This document shows, piece after piece, positions 34,587 to 44,271 of a stretch of 57,673 nucleotides of DNA (position 1 is the stretch's first letter; each line of letters opens with the position of its first letter). Source of the stretch: Lachnospiraceae bacterium (GTDB lineage Bacteria > Bacillota > Clostridia > Lachnospirales > Lachnospiraceae). The translations under genes were made by a program, and so were the position numbers. Below the pieces are notes generated by a model. The model worked only from the letters and a program-made list of their open reading frames with translations. It did not search any database and was not told where the DNA came from. The stretch covers positions 1 through 57,673 of the forward strand of contig CAJSZQ010000026.1 in NCBI GenBank assembly GCA_910574185.1, in the 5' to 3' direction.

Positions 34587-36503
34587 TTATTGCACACGAA
34601 TCAGTTCGTCTCCGACCTGTATCTGCTTGGCGCTTTCCACAGGAACTACTTCGTCGTTTTCCCCTGTGTTCACCGCCAGTACCGGCGTCACCAGCGAATA
34701 CCCGGCTTCCTGAATCAGTTTCATATCAAATTCCAGCAGTTTTTGTCCCCGCTTAACCCGCTCTCCAACAGCAGTAAACATATAAAATCCTTTCCCCTCA
34801 AGCTGTACTGTATCCATTCCTACATGCATTAGGAGCTCCGTACCATTGTCCATTGTCATACCGATGGCATGGCCAGTCGGAAACAATGCAGAAATCGTTC
34901 CGTCTGCCGGCGCATATAATACGCCTTCCTCTGGCATAATAGCGACGCCTTTTCCAAGCAGTCCAGAAGAAAACGCCTCGTCCTTTACATCTTCTAACTT
35001 TATCGTTTCTCCCTTCAGCGGACTGTAAATATAAGTCTCCCCATCAACAGAATCTGGTTTCACACCCTCTCTGGCGGCCGTTATTCCCATTTCGTCAGAG
35101 CTGTCGGCTTCTTTATAAAAAATCATCGTCAGCACAAAACCCACTATCATAGATATAACAATTCCTGCAAAGGCAACCAGAATATTCCCCATAGTTCCGT
35201 CTGGATTCATCATATTAGGAAGCTCAAAGATTCCCATACCGCCCAGAATAAATTTCCGAAAATTAAACTGTCCGTAAAAAGCGCCTCCGATACCCCCCGC
35301 GATACAACTGATAATAAATGGTTTCTTAAGGGGAAGTAAAATACCATATATCGCCGGCTCTGTTACTCCAAAAATCCCCGATATAAAGTTTGGAATTGCC
35401 ATTTCTTTCAGTTTCTTATCCTTTGTTTTAAAGAAAATTGCAAGTACCACCGCCGATGTTGCAAAAGTACAGGCAAAAAACGGCATCATTACATTGTCAT
35501 AGCCAAGCGTCATTACATTATTGATATAAACCGGAATGAACCCCCAGTGCATACCGAAGATAACCAGTATCTGCCAGGTCAATCCCACGATTCCGCCCGC
35601 CAGCATCGGACTGAAACTCCGAATCGCCAGTGTAAATTCTGAAATCAATGTTGAGCCAAACGTTGCAACCGGTCCCAAAAAGATTACAGATACCGGAAGG
35701 GTTACAAGGAGCGTCAGCATTGGAACAAAGAAAAACTTCACCAAATCTGGTATATATTTGCTGAACAGTTTCTCACATTTGGATGCAAACCACACAGCCA
35801 GAATAACCGGAATTACGGTTCCCGTATAGTCTACAGAAATTACCGGAATCCCAAAAAAGTTAATGTACACCGGAGAACTGAACATTGTCCCATTCAGAAT
35901 ATTATACAAAGGTTCAGCCCCTGCCGATAACGTACCCGCCTGTATTCCCGGATAGCACATGGCCGCTCCTACTGCAAGTCCAAGCATCGGCTTTAATCCA
36001 AACTTTTTTGCGGCCGTATATCCCAGAAACAACGGTAAAAATGTAAATAACGCATCCCCTGCCGCATTAATAATCAGATATCCTCCACAGTCTGCGCCGT
36101 ACAGTCCAAGGGTTACAAACAGAGTATTCAGACCTTTCAGCATACCGCACGCCGCCATAATTCCAAGAATCGGCTGAAAAATTCCTGATACTACATCAAT
36201 CGACCTGTCAAGAAATTTCCCTGACTTTTTTTCCTCTGTTCCTGCTTCCTCTTTCAAGTCAAGAAGCTGCATCACATCCTCGAATACTTCCGGCACATGG
36301 TTTCCGATAACCACCTGATACTGCCCGCCGCTCTTCATGACAGTCACCACGCCCTCCATATCTTTCAGCGCCTCATCCCTCGCGATTCCTTCATCCTTCA
36401 AAGTAAATCGAAGTCTTGTAATACAGTGAACCAGTCCCGCAACATTGTCTTTACCGCCGACATTCTTCACGATTTCCTCTGCCAGCTTCTGATATTTTCC
36501 CAT
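34587..36503 (-). CDS. PTS beta-glucoside transporter EIIBCA
   Basis: The 638-residue fused permease has IIB (residues 1-90) with the phosphorylated Cys27 in VHCITRLRFTL. IIC follows with about ten membrane segments (about 105-460, including MHWGFIPVYINN and FGVTEPAIYGILLP), and then IIA (about 490-638) with active His in LLMHVGMDTVQLEGKGF. It imports and 6-phosphorylates beta-glucosides. It is upstream of the GH1 and rpiB genes in one operon. Confidence 0.93.
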   Translation of the reverse strand: MGKYQKLAEEIVKNVGGKDNVAGLVHCITRLRFTLKDEGIARDEALKDMEGVVTVMKSGGQYQVVIGNHVPEVFEDVMQLLDLKEEAGTEEKKSGKFLDRSIDVVSGIFQPILGIMAACGMLKGLNTLFVTLGLYGADCGGYLIINAAGDALFTFLPLFLGYTAAKKFGLKPMLGLAVGAAMCYPGIQAGTLSAGAEPLYNILNGTMFSSPVYINFFGIPVISVDYTGTVIPVILAVWFASKCEKLFSKYIPDLVKFFFVPMLTLLVTLPVSVIFLGPVATFGSTLISEFTLAIRSFSPMLAGGIVGLTWQILVIFGMHWGFIPVYINNVMTLGYDNVMMPFFACTFATSAVVLAIFFKTKDKKLKEMAIPNFISGIFGVTEPAIYGILLPLKKPFIISCIAGGIGGAFYGQFNFRKFILGGMGIFELPNMMNPDGTMGNILVAFAGIVISMIVGFVLTMIFYKEADSSDEMGITAAREGVKPDSVDGETYIYSPLKGETIKLEDVKDEAFSSGLLGKGVAIMPEEGVLYAPADGTISALFPTGHAIGMTMDNGTELLMHVGMDTVQLEGKGFYMFTAVGERVKRGQKLLEFDMKLIQEAGYSLVTPVLAVNTGENDEVVPVESAKQIQVGDELIRVQ

Positions 36504-36612
36504 CTGTTTTCCTCCTCATTTTATCGTATTACCTTTTGTTGAGCAAAATATAACATGCCTATATCTCTATCTCAATCTTTTCAAAAACGATTGGTTCACC
36601 GTTCCAAAAAAA

Positions 36613-36648
36613 GCAAAAAAAGAACCGCTGCCTCTGTAACAACGGTTC
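36613..36648 (-). terminator. Terminator after the RpiR gene
   Basis: GAACCG (36622-36627) pairs with CGGTTC (36643-36648). On the minus strand this is followed by TTTTTTTGCTTTTTT. It lies 37 bp after the regulator stop and separates it from the PTS operon. Confidence 0.75.
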
Positions 36649-36684
36649 AAATTCTTCTATCGATTGTAAATTCTTCCAAAACTT

Positions 36685-37566
36685 TTATGCTTCTTCCTCT
36701 GAATCCATGTCTGTTTTATTCAGAAGCAGGTTGTTGTGCAGCAACATTTCCAGCGAAGATTTCGCATGCTCCCCATACCGTCTGGACAAAAGCAGCGAGA
36801 AAAAAATATCCATCACATAAGTTGCCGCGGAAAAAGAAGTAATTACGTCCAGACTCACCAGTGAATCCCGATTGGGAATCTCCACAATCTCATGACACTG
36901 CTTTCTGATAACTCCATTGTACGGTCCCACAACCCCTACAATATAGTTATTCGTCGCTTCACGCAAATATTTAGCCGCGCGGATCATCATCCTGTTCGCA
37001 CCTGTGAAACTGACTAAAAAGGCAATGGTCTTCTTATTCTTTCTTGCCGCAAGATAATGCCCGTTAATGCTCTCATAGGCGGAACTCTCTATTCCTAACG
37101 TAGCGAATTTAAAGGCTGCCGACTGAGCAAGAATATAGCTGATTCCGGCGCCGTAAATATCGATGCAGTCCGCATTCTGCAATACATTATTAATCCGGTT
37201 CATCCTGTTCTTGTCAAGCGCCAGACGGGTATTAGTCACCGCTTTATCGTAGAGTCCCGGAAGCGTATTGATAATATCTGTATAGGAACTTTTCCCATGA
37301 ATCGGTTCACTCTCAAGCATCTGGGCAAGCCGGTTCTTCTGGTTCATCTCTTCCACCAGCTTCAGCCTGAATTCCTGATATCCGGTAAGCCCAAGCTTCT
37401 GACTGAGACGCACCACCGTCGCCTTGCTTGTAAATGCCGCCCGCGCCAGTTCGCCGGAAGTCATTCCAGGAACTTTATCCAGATTCGCCAATATGTAACG
37501 CGCTGCTTCCTTTTCGTGATTAGTAAAGCCGGCTTCATCTTTTAACTTCTCTAACAGCATAAGCAT
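36685..37566 (-). CDS. MurR/RpiR-family transcriptional regulator
   Basis: The 293-residue protein has the N-terminal RpiR helix-turn-helix (about 1-77, with MTSGELARAAFTSKATVVRL) and a C-terminal SIS domain (about 120-260, with CIDIYGAGISYILAQSAAFK), which senses sugar phosphates. It is located just upstream of the beta-glucoside PTS operon in the same direction, so it probably controls that operon. Confidence 0.9.
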   Translation of the reverse strand: MLMLLEKLKDEAGFTNHEKEAARYILANLDKVPGMTSGELARAAFTSKATVVRLSQKLGLTGYQEFRLKLVEEMNQKNRLAQMLESEPIHGKSSYTDIINTLPGLYDKAVTNTRLALDKNRMNRINNVLQNADCIDIYGAGISYILAQSAAFKFATLGIESSAYESINGHYLAARKNKKTIAFLVSFTGANRMMIRAAKYLREATNNYIVGVVGPYNGVIRKQCHEIVEIPNRDSLVSLDVITSFSAATYVMDIFFSLLLSRRYGEHAKSSLEMLLHNNLLLNKTDMDSEEEA

Positions 37567-37602
37567 ATCCTGCCCTTCTTCACGCCATCGCCTGCCATTC
37601 TT

Positions 37603-38157
37603 TTACATCACTGCCATAGTTCCCTGCCGTATTACCAAATCCCACAATCTGCCCTGAAACCGATAACTCAGCTCCGGGAGACACATATAGTCGCTGGGCT
37701 TCATAAGAGACGTATCTTTCGGCAGTTTTAACGCGCCGCTCTTATCTAAAACCTCGCTGACAAACTGCGAACAGAAGTAATGCCGTTTCCGGTGATAAGG
37801 AATATTAAACTGACACAACAGAAGACCGAAAATATTATAATGATATTCTTCAGAATTTTCCATAATCCGCTGTACTTCCCTTTTTACCTGAAAATACGTC
37901 TCCTCGTCAACCTGCAGCTCATAGAGCAAGCAGGGAATCCTCGAAGCGTGCTTCCGATAATAACCGCAGCTAATCTGTTCCATACATGGACCGGCCGGCA
38001 GAACCGTACGTCCATTCTTCCGCGAAGAACTATATAGCTGCTCTAGATTTTCATCAAAAGCAATGGAGACATGGGTATATGAATCCATCGTGATAAAGTG
38101 AATAATCCTTGATAATATTGAATCTGATTTTGTCAAAAGAATATAAATCGTTTTCAT
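37603..38157 (-). CDS. Permuted papain-fold (YiiX/NlpC-P60-like) hydrolase
   Basis: The 184-residue protein lacks a signal peptide. It has His in YTHVSIAFDENL near residue 30 and Cys in HYFCSQFVSEVL near 133, the order found in circularly permuted NlpC/P60 proteins. Such proteins are thought to cleave or modify amide or ester bonds of lipids or peptides. It lies downstream of the RpiR gene. No substrate can be assigned. Confidence 0.75.
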   Translation of the reverse strand: MKTIYILLTKSDSILSRIIHFITMDSYTHVSIAFDENLEQLYSSSRKNGRTVLPAGPCMEQISCGYYRKHASRIPCLLYELQVDEETYFQVKREVQRIMENSEEYHYNIFGLLLCQFNIPYHRKRHYFCSQFVSEVLDKSGALKLPKDTSLMKPSDYMCLPELSYRFQGRLWDLVIRQGTMAVM

Positions 38158-38359
38158 GTCTCATTCCTTTTCTTTCCAGCCAAAGATGCCTTTTTATTTC
38201 AGTCAGGAACTAATCATAAATCAATTCCTGAATATTATTTTACCACATAATTATGCATTTTCCTATCCCTGCCAGCTTAAGAAACATCGAAGCCTCTTAA
38301 TAATTCCTTAATCAAAATACCTTTCCGAAAGAAATCCGAAAGAACTTCTTAAGATATTT

Positions 38360-38878
38360 TTAACGGCTCTGCCCGCCTTTTTCTACCAGCCTTAATATAG
38401 AAATGACAGGCATAATTAAAATTCCGCAGAAAAAATTGCTGATTCCATGAATACAGTCCCATGGAAGTCCCGCAATAATCCATGCAGTTACTCCTCTTAA
38501 GTCCATTCCGAATAGCAGCGCCTGCGCCGGAGCATACAGCGTGCCGAATAAAAAACCATGAGCTGCAGATACAGTCATATACACGAACGGCCGCGTCTTT
38601 ATTGGAAGATTCTCCGGCAGAAGCATAACTGCTCCCCACAGTATCGTCCATATATATAAATACGGAATCCACCACGCAGAAAATCCTCCAAAAATCCCAC
38701 ATAAAATCACATAAATATAAATGGGATATAAGGCTTTTTTCCGATATACCACTGTAAACGAAACAATAAATACCCCCAGCAGATGAATATTCGGCGCCAT
38801 TTCCATAAGAACCTTAGACGCGTACATAAGCGCACCGAGCATTCCGAACACAGCAACCTCTCTGGTTGTAAGTCTCAT
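38360..38878 (-). CDS. ECF-type transporter S component, probably for a corrinoid
   Basis: The 172-residue protein is made of about five or six membrane helices, with the N-terminal REVAVFGMLGALMYASKVLME typical in position for the S component that docks to the EcfT scaffold. No energising module is in the window, so it would share one encoded elsewhere. It follows the DUF4430 lipoprotein gene by two bases and lies behind a cobalamin riboswitch. Uptake of vitamin B12 or its precursor is therefore the most likely role. Confidence 0.82.
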   Translation of the reverse strand: MRLTTREVAVFGMLGALMYASKVLMEMAPNIHLLGVFIVSFTVVYRKKALYPIYIYVILCGIFGGFSAWWIPYLYIWTILWGAVMLLPENLPIKTRPFVYMTVSAAHGFLFGTLYAPAQALLFGMDLRGVTAWIIAGLPWDCIHGISNFFCGILIMPVISILRLVEKGGQSR

Positions 38879-38880
38879 AC

Positions 38881-39372
38881 CTATTTTTCAACCTTGAAAG
38901 AATATACTCCGTCGTTTTCAACCGGCGTTGCATCTACACCTGTATCGGCATACTCTCCATTAATGTAAAACGCCCAGTATGTACCGTCCTCGTCATAATC
39001 AGCAGTAATCCCATTTACCGTTTTTACATAGAGTCCATATTCGCCTTCATCGCCTTCAATCAATCCAATATCCAGCAGCGCTTCCCCTACGGTCTCCTTA
39101 TCCGTATGAATTTCAAATTCCGTCTCCGCGCCTTCCTGCTCTACCACCGTCAGCGAAAATTTGGTATTCCCCGTTCCCAGGACTGTACCATCACCTTCCG
39201 CGGACTCTTTTGCATTTACATCCGCTTCTGTCTGAACCTTCGCTTCTTTTTCCTCACCAGAAGACGTATTCTCCTGTTTGCCGCCACAACCATTCATAGA
39301 CAGCGCCATAGCCACAGTAAGCGCTACACAAAGGATGAATGACGATAATTTTTTACTCCATTTCACTTGCAT
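38881..39372 (-). CDS. DUF4430 (transcobalamin-like) surface lipoprotein
   Basis: The 163-residue protein has a lipoprotein signal (MQVKWSKKLSSFILC..., lipobox LSMNGCGG), an acidic low-complexity linker, and a DUF4430 domain (about 75-163, with GEALLDIGLIEGDEGEYG and YWAFYINGEYADTGVD). DUF4430 is related to the C-terminal beta domain of transcobalamin and intrinsic factor. With the riboswitch and S component it suggests extracellular corrinoid capture. ATG at 39372 has AAAGGAG upstream; the TTG at 39405 lies within an AGG run and is not preferred. Confidence 0.85.
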   Translation of the reverse strand: MQVKWSKKLSSFILCVALTVAMALSMNGCGGKQENTSSGEEKEAKVQTEADVNAKESAEGDGTVLGTGNTKFSLTVVEQEGAETEFEIHTDKETVGEALLDIGLIEGDEGEYGLYVKTVNGITADYDEDGTYWAFYINGEYADTGVDATPVENDGVYSFKVEK

Positions 39373-39484
39373 CTTCTTAATCTCCTTTGATTTTATTTCC
39401 TCCAAAACCGGCGCTCGCAGTTATAAAAAGAGGATGTTCCTGTCCGGATATTTCGACTTGACATTTCATTAACCGCCTTCTCAG

Positions 39485-39665
39485 ATATTCTCCAATGGCT
39501 TTTCCCCCTGCTGTGGCTTCGGGTAAGGTTAATAACAATAACCTTACCGGCTAGAAACGCTCCGATAAGTATGTCTTACGGCGACGGGCTCGTACAGGAT
39601 TTGCACCTGTTTCCCCGGACAATCCATTCTATATAATAATAGCTGCAGACGATTTCGTCAACTGG
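39485..39665 (-). promoter_or_regulatory. Cobalamin (B12) riboswitch
   Basis: On the minus strand the segment contains the conserved cobalamin-aptamer core (AAACAGGTGCAAATCCTGTA, then CGAGCCCGTCGCCGTAAG), a hairpin AAGGTTATTGTTATTAACCTT, and a B12-box-like AAGCCATTGG. It precedes the DUF4430/S-component genes by about 110 bp. Binding of adenosyl- or methylcobalamin would lower expression. Ends are approximate. Confidence 0.85.
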
Positions 39666-39678
39666 TTTATCGTTCCAT

Positions 39679-41955
39679 TCAAGCGGTACTTTTCCTCAGT
39701 AAAGGTTCACTGGGTATTTCCAGTTCCTTTTGCCAGATTTTGTTTGACAAATACCGAAATGTTCCGTCCGCAAACGGCATAACCACTATCTGGTTAGTAA
39801 ATGCACAATCTGAATCATAGTCCGGCCACACTCCGTCTACAATTAGCGTCAGCGTTCCATCCCCGTTCTCTGCATACTCGACAACTTCCCCGAAGGGCGG
39901 ATGTGCCTTCGGCGTAATTCTTTCATAAATATAGCTGTCGCTTTCCTCCTCATACTGATAAGCTTCTCTCAACTGCTCTGTCGTCACCGGCAGACAGGTG
40001 GTAAGAATCTGCTCAAAAGTCTCCGCCGGTATTCTTCCGTTTTCCACCTGAAGCCGTTCTCCTGTATTCATCCGATACAAATCCTCAAACATTCCTTGCA
40101 TTAGAATCTCCCCTGCATTTCCTGCATCCCAGTTTCTGATAAGCAGATTGTAATTTACATAGCTTAACCCGCTAATATACTTCTCCGTCAACTCCCGGCA
40201 GGTATCCGAAAGCGGCTTTACCCTCCAGTACTGCCGGAGAGATGCATGAGCAATAATAACTTTATACGCATAAATAAAATATCCCTTTTCTGTCAGTCTG
40301 ATTTCCGCCACATCGCTGACGGATGTATCAGAAAGTGCCGGCCATCCCCCTTCCCGCCATCGAACTCCGACATAGTAGGTCTGCAGTTCCCCGTTACGAT
40401 AAATAAATGTAATCATTCCCAGCAATCCGTCCCGGTTCACTTGAACTACCGTAGCCAGCGCTTCTTTTCCGTCAAGATAATCCTTGTAAAATGATTCCAG
40501 CTGCTCCGGATTTTCCATGTTACAGTTTTCTGTAATACTTGTATAACCTGCCCTGCCAAGAAGCGAGACTGCTTCCTTCCTTTGTTCCTTCGTAAATTCC
40601 TTAATATTTGAGCCGTAGGACGGTCCCTCCATAATCTCCACATCCCGGTATATTTCTTTCACCTCTTCGCCTGCCTTCAGCGCCAATTCCTGCAGGTCTC
40701 TTTTTTCCTCTTCCGTTAACAGGCAGTTTTCCGCCTGGGGCAGTACCCACAACGCCGACTCTTCCTGAGATTCTCCTCCAGACTGCCGGTCTTTGTGCCA
40801 CGACCCGGTATCATTCTTTTCGGAGGGAATCACATGGTTCGACACATACCGAAATCCCCCCTCCGGCAGAATCCGAACGGTCACCTCATGAGAAAATACC
40901 TTTGATATATTCTTTTCTGGATATACTGCATTTACTGTCATTGTAATCAGTCCACTGCCATTTTCTGCAAAGTCTGCCACCTCCGGATAAGGAATCTCGG
41001 GATATTCTAATTCTTCCATTTCCCTGGTCCGAAATCCATAAGTGTTATCGCCGGGAAAATATATCGTCTTTCTCTGCAGCTCCCTGCGCTCTATCTGAAA
41101 ATATGTCATAATCACATGCTCAAATTCCTCCGCCGGAACATGAACAATCACTCCTGTCCCTATGCCCCTTTCTGCATATGGATTCTTCTTCCCATATACC
41201 TGCGGATACAAAATGTCAAACATATCCTGAAAATCTATCTCACCAAAGTCATCCTCATTCCAGTCCAGCAGAAATAGATTGTTCCTCCCATATCCCACCG
41301 GACGGATATACTGTCGGTTCATTTTTCTTATTTCCTCGCCCAGAGGTCTGATTCTCATAGCCACATGCTCTGACATGACACTCATTGTCAGAGCATACTG
41401 TTCTTCCGAAAATAATTCCCCTTCAAACACCAGATAACCCTCTTGTGTATACTGCCAGGCTCGCGCCTCATACTGGTCGTTGCTTCCGTTTTCCATACAT
41501 CCATCCTTATATTCATAATAGCTTCTGGAAACGGATACTGCTCCGTCTTCCGTCCGCATATCATATTTCGCAAATCCATTCGGGAAAAGAAGCCGGATTA
41601 CGGTCAGTTCCCCTTCCTCTCCTAACTCCTGCTGCCCGATAAACTGCTCCGCCCTTTCGGCATTTACCATATCAATCTGATTATCTCCGTCAACTGCAGT
41701 TAACCCATGCTCTCCAAGGCGTTCTATCATTTGTTCCATAATCTCCATATCATCTAAGGTCTCATCCTGCGTTACCTTCTCATAGATTTCCTGATATAAA
41801 TCAGCAATCTGCTCCTCCTTACCTGAGTTGTCTAGATTATGCTTCGATTCATTCTTCTTTTCCACAGCTTCCCTCCCTGCTCCGAAGACAAATGCCATGA
41901 TAAAAATAAGCATACAAATTATTATACCTAAAATTTTCTTTCTCCTCTTCATCAT
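39679..41955 (-). CDS. Large membrane-anchored protein with duplicated DUF6070-like domain
   Basis: The 758-residue protein has an N-terminal membrane anchor (KILGIIICMLIFIMAFVFGA) and is otherwise extracellular and acidic. It consists of two related halves: for example YIRPVGYGRNNLFLLDW...FQDMFDILYPQ in the first and YISGLSYVNYNLLIRNW...MQGMFEDLYRM in the second, each ending with a domain like FAENGSGLITMTVNAVYP / YAENGDGTLTLIVDGVWP and FRYVSN / FRYLSN. It resembles lachnospiral proteins annotated DUF6070. Function unknown. Two BlaI-like operator boxes stand right upstream. Confidence 0.7.
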   Translation of the reverse strand: MMKRRKKILGIIICMLIFIMAFVFGAGREAVEKKNESKHNLDNSGKEEQIADLYQEIYEKVTQDETLDDMEIMEQMIERLGEHGLTAVDGDNQIDMVNAERAEQFIGQQELGEEGELTVIRLLFPNGFAKYDMRTEDGAVSVSRSYYEYKDGCMENGSNDQYEARAWQYTQEGYLVFEGELFSEEQYALTMSVMSEHVAMRIRPLGEEIRKMNRQYIRPVGYGRNNLFLLDWNEDDFGEIDFQDMFDILYPQVYGKKNPYAERGIGTGVIVHVPAEEFEHVIMTYFQIERRELQRKTIYFPGDNTYGFRTREMEELEYPEIPYPEVADFAENGSGLITMTVNAVYPEKNISKVFSHEVTVRILPEGGFRYVSNHVIPSEKNDTGSWHKDRQSGGESQEESALWVLPQAENCLLTEEEKRDLQELALKAGEEVKEIYRDVEIMEGPSYGSNIKEFTKEQRKEAVSLLGRAGYTSITENCNMENPEQLESFYKDYLDGKEALATVVQVNRDGLLGMITFIYRNGELQTYYVGVRWREGGWPALSDTSVSDVAEIRLTEKGYFIYAYKVIIAHASLRQYWRVKPLSDTCRELTEKYISGLSYVNYNLLIRNWDAGNAGEILMQGMFEDLYRMNTGERLQVENGRIPAETFEQILTTCLPVTTEQLREAYQYEEESDSYIYERITPKAHPPFGEVVEYAENGDGTLTLIVDGVWPDYDSDCAFTNQIVVMPFADGTFRYLSNKIWQKELEIPSEPLLRKSTA

Positions 41956-41968
41956 ACAGCCTTTCTTC

Positions 41969-42018
41969 TTACATCTGTAAGATTTAATTTTTCTTTGCTA
42001 TAAATATTACATCTGTAA
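41969..42018 (-). promoter_or_regulatory. Twin TTACATCTGTAA boxes (BlaI/CopY-like operator)
   Basis: The same 12-bp dyad occurs at 41969-41980 and 42007-42018, 38 bp apart, immediately before the start of the 758-residue protein. The TACAnnTGTA core is the kind bound by BlaI/MecI/CopY repressors. The putative regulator gene is not in the window. Confidence 0.65.
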
Positions 42019-42061
42019 GATATAAAAGTCAAGTATTCTTAAATTACATGGAATAAAAGCT

Positions 42062-42093
42062 GTAACAGTGAAGCCGGAAGGCTGAACTGTTAC
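42062..42093. repeat. Short palindromic repeat, second copy
   Basis: GTAACAGT and ACTGTTAC enclose AGCC-GGAA-GGCT, giving a nearly perfect double hairpin. Its near copy is at 12695-12727. Confidence 0.75.
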
Positions 42094-42216
42094 TAAAAGC
42101 TCTGGTATTATCCCAAAGAAAAATACATAGAAAAAAGGCCATCCGCCTGCTTTTAATTTCCGTAGAGAAACGGCCGCTCAGATAACCTTAAAGATAAACT
42201 GATTTTCGATATAATA

Positions 42217-43257
42217 CTATAAAGCTGCATCACCTCTGCCGTCCACAAGACGGTATCCGGTCTTTTCCACCCGCACTGCTAAATCCGCCCGACACTCAGC
42301 TGCCTCTTCTTCCGTACATATCTTATTATCATATAATTCATACTGCCTGCGAATCTTAACCGGCGACAAATTAGGCATCACTACATTCGCACCTGCCGCC
42401 AGTCCTTTCTCTCTTCCTGATGTATCCAGTGTTCCCAGCGCTGTGGTTGCCGGAAGAAGTACTTTGGGCAGAAGAATACGGACTATTGATAACAGCAATA
42501 CTGTTCTCTCTATACTTCCTGCCGGTTCGCTGGCATACCGGGTATCGTGATGAGGAATAAAGGGGCCGATTCCCACCATATGAGGATTCAACTCCTTTAA
42601 AAACACCAAATCCTCTGCCAAATCCTGCTGGCTCTGTCCCGGAGCACCTACCATAAATCCTGCTCCCACCTGGTATCCCAATTCTTTCAAATAATACAGG
42701 CACTGCCTGCGTCTGGCAAATTCCATTTCCCTGGGATGCAGGCTGCAATACAGTTCCTCATTTGCCGTCTCATGACGCAGAAGATATCTGTCCGCTCCGG
42801 CCTCTCTTAAACGTCTGTAGCTCTCATAAGAACGCTCGCCAATAGATAAAGTAATCGCACAGTCTGGATACCCGGCCCGGATTGACCGGACAATCCCCGC
42901 CATTCGCTCATCAGTAAAATACAGATCTTCTCCGCCCTGCAAAACGAATGTTCTGAATCCAAGTTCATAACCGCTCTCACAACACGCAAGAATCTCTTCC
43001 TTTGTCAGACGATAACGTTTCACATTCTGATTACTCTTTCTGATTCCGCAATAATAGCAGTCGTTCCTGCAGTAATTGGTAAATTCTATTAGGCCCCGGG
43101 TGTACACATCTATACCGTAATACTTCCTGCGAAGTCTTACCGCCTCCTCTGTCAGCCTGCTCCGGATATCGTCATCTGCTTCCGCAAGCTGAAGCAGTTC
43201 CACGAACTCTTCTTTCGTTAAATTCTCATCCCTAATAAACTTCTCTGCTATATTCAT
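42217..43257 (-). CDS. hydE: [FeFe]-hydrogenase H-cluster maturase HydE (radical SAM)
   Basis: The roughly 346-residue protein has the radical SAM motif CRNDCYYCG (Cx3Cx2C) near residue 55, FVLQGGEDLYFTDER and GAGFMVGAPGQSQQDLAEDL, all characteristic of HydE. It helps build the dithiolate/iron part of the H-cluster. The C-terminal CTEEEAAEC has two of the cysteines of the optional second cluster, but the third is absent, as in many HydE proteins. ATG at 43257 gives the usual N-terminus but a distant ribosome site; ATG at 43293 is possible. cysK lies upstream. Confidence 0.9.
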   Translation of the reverse strand: MNIAEKFIRDENLTKEEFVELLQLAEADDDIRSRLTEEAVRLRRKYYGIDVYTRGLIEFTNYCRNDCYYCGIRKSNQNVKRYRLTKEEILACCESGYELGFRTFVLQGGEDLYFTDERMAGIVRSIRAGYPDCAITLSIGERSYESYRRLREAGADRYLLRHETANEELYCSLHPREMEFARRRQCLYYLKELGYQVGAGFMVGAPGQSQQDLAEDLVFLKELNPHMVGIGPFIPHHDTRYASEPAGSIERTVLLLSIVRILLPKVLLPATTALGTLDTSGREKGLAAGANVVMPNLSPVKIRRQYELYDNKICTEEEAAECRADLAVRVEKTGYRLVDGRGDAAL

Positions 43258-43338
43258 GTTCTTATTGTACTCTCCCCAGTCAAGAATAATCATCCTCTGC
43301 TACAATATAATATTATCTCACCTTACTACTAACGCTTG

Positions 43339-44271
43339 TTATTCCACAAAAAGAGGAGTTGAATAATATCTGTCACCACTGTCCGGCAACAGCGCTACAA
43401 TCGTCTTTCCCTTATTTCCTGGACGTTTTGCCAGTTCAATCGCTCCGGAAAGAGCCGCTCCGGAAGAAATTCCAACCAGAATCCCCTCTTTTTTCGCCAA
43501 AAGCTTCGCCGCCGCAAAGGCTTCCTCCGCCTCCGCCCGATACACCTCGTTATATATTGTTGTATTCAGTATATCCGGCACGAACCCCGCTCCGATTCCC
43601 TGGATCTTATGAGCGCCGCCACGTCCGTCGGAAAGCACCGGAGAATCTGCCGGCTCTAACGCCACCACTTCAAGCTTGGGATTCTTTGATTTTAAATACT
43701 CCCCGACGCCGGTAAGCGTTCCACCTGTTCCCACGCCCGCAATAAAGATATCGACCTCTCCGTCTGTATCCTCCCAGATTTCCGGTCCTGTGGTTTTTTT
43801 ATGCATAGCCGGATTCGCCGGATTGTCAAACTGTCCGGGGATGAAACTGCCCGGAATTTCTAAGGCAAGCTCCTTTGCTTTCTCTATGGCTCCCTTCATG
43901 CCCTTTGCCCCTTCTGTCAGAACAATCTCTGCTCCATATGCTCTCAAAATATTTCTTCTCTCCACACTCATCGTCTCTGGCATGGTAAGAATAATCCGGT
44001 AGCCTTTGACTGCTGCGATAGACGCAAGACCAATTCCAGTATTGCCCGAAGTAGGCTCTATAATCACAGCGCCTTCTCTCAGAAATCCTTTCTCCTCTGC
44101 ATCCTCAATCATTGCTTTGGCCACCCGGTCTTTGACGCTTCCCGCCGGGTTTAAATACTCAAGTTTTACAAGCACTCTGGCCTCAAGTCCCAGTTCTTTC
44201 TCAATATTCTTTACCTCGACCAGCGGAGTATTTCCTATTAAGTCCATTATTCCTTTATATATATTTGCCAA
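43339..44271 (-). CDS. cysK: Cysteine synthase (O-acetylserine sulfhydrylase)
   Basis: The 310-residue PLP enzyme has the PLP Lys in NPAGSVKDRVA, the phosphate- and substrate-binding PTSGNTGIGLA and the C-terminal GISSGAALSGA. It makes cysteine from O-acetylserine and sulfide in the cytoplasm. It lies downstream of metY and upstream of hydE on the same strand. Confidence 0.95.
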   Translation of the reverse strand: MANIYKGIMDLIGNTPLVEVKNIEKELGLEARVLVKLEYLNPAGSVKDRVAKAMIEDAEEKGFLREGAVIIEPTSGNTGIGLASIAAVKGYRIILTMPETMSVERRNILRAYGAEIVLTEGAKGMKGAIEKAKELALEIPGSFIPGQFDNPANPAMHKKTTGPEIWEDTDGEVDIFIAGVGTGGTLTGVGEYLKSKNPKLEVVALEPADSPVLSDGRGGAHKIQGIGAGFVPDILNTTIYNEVYRAEAEEAFAAAKLLAKKEGILVGISSGAALSGAIELAKRPGNKGKTIVALLPDSGDRYYSTPLFVE

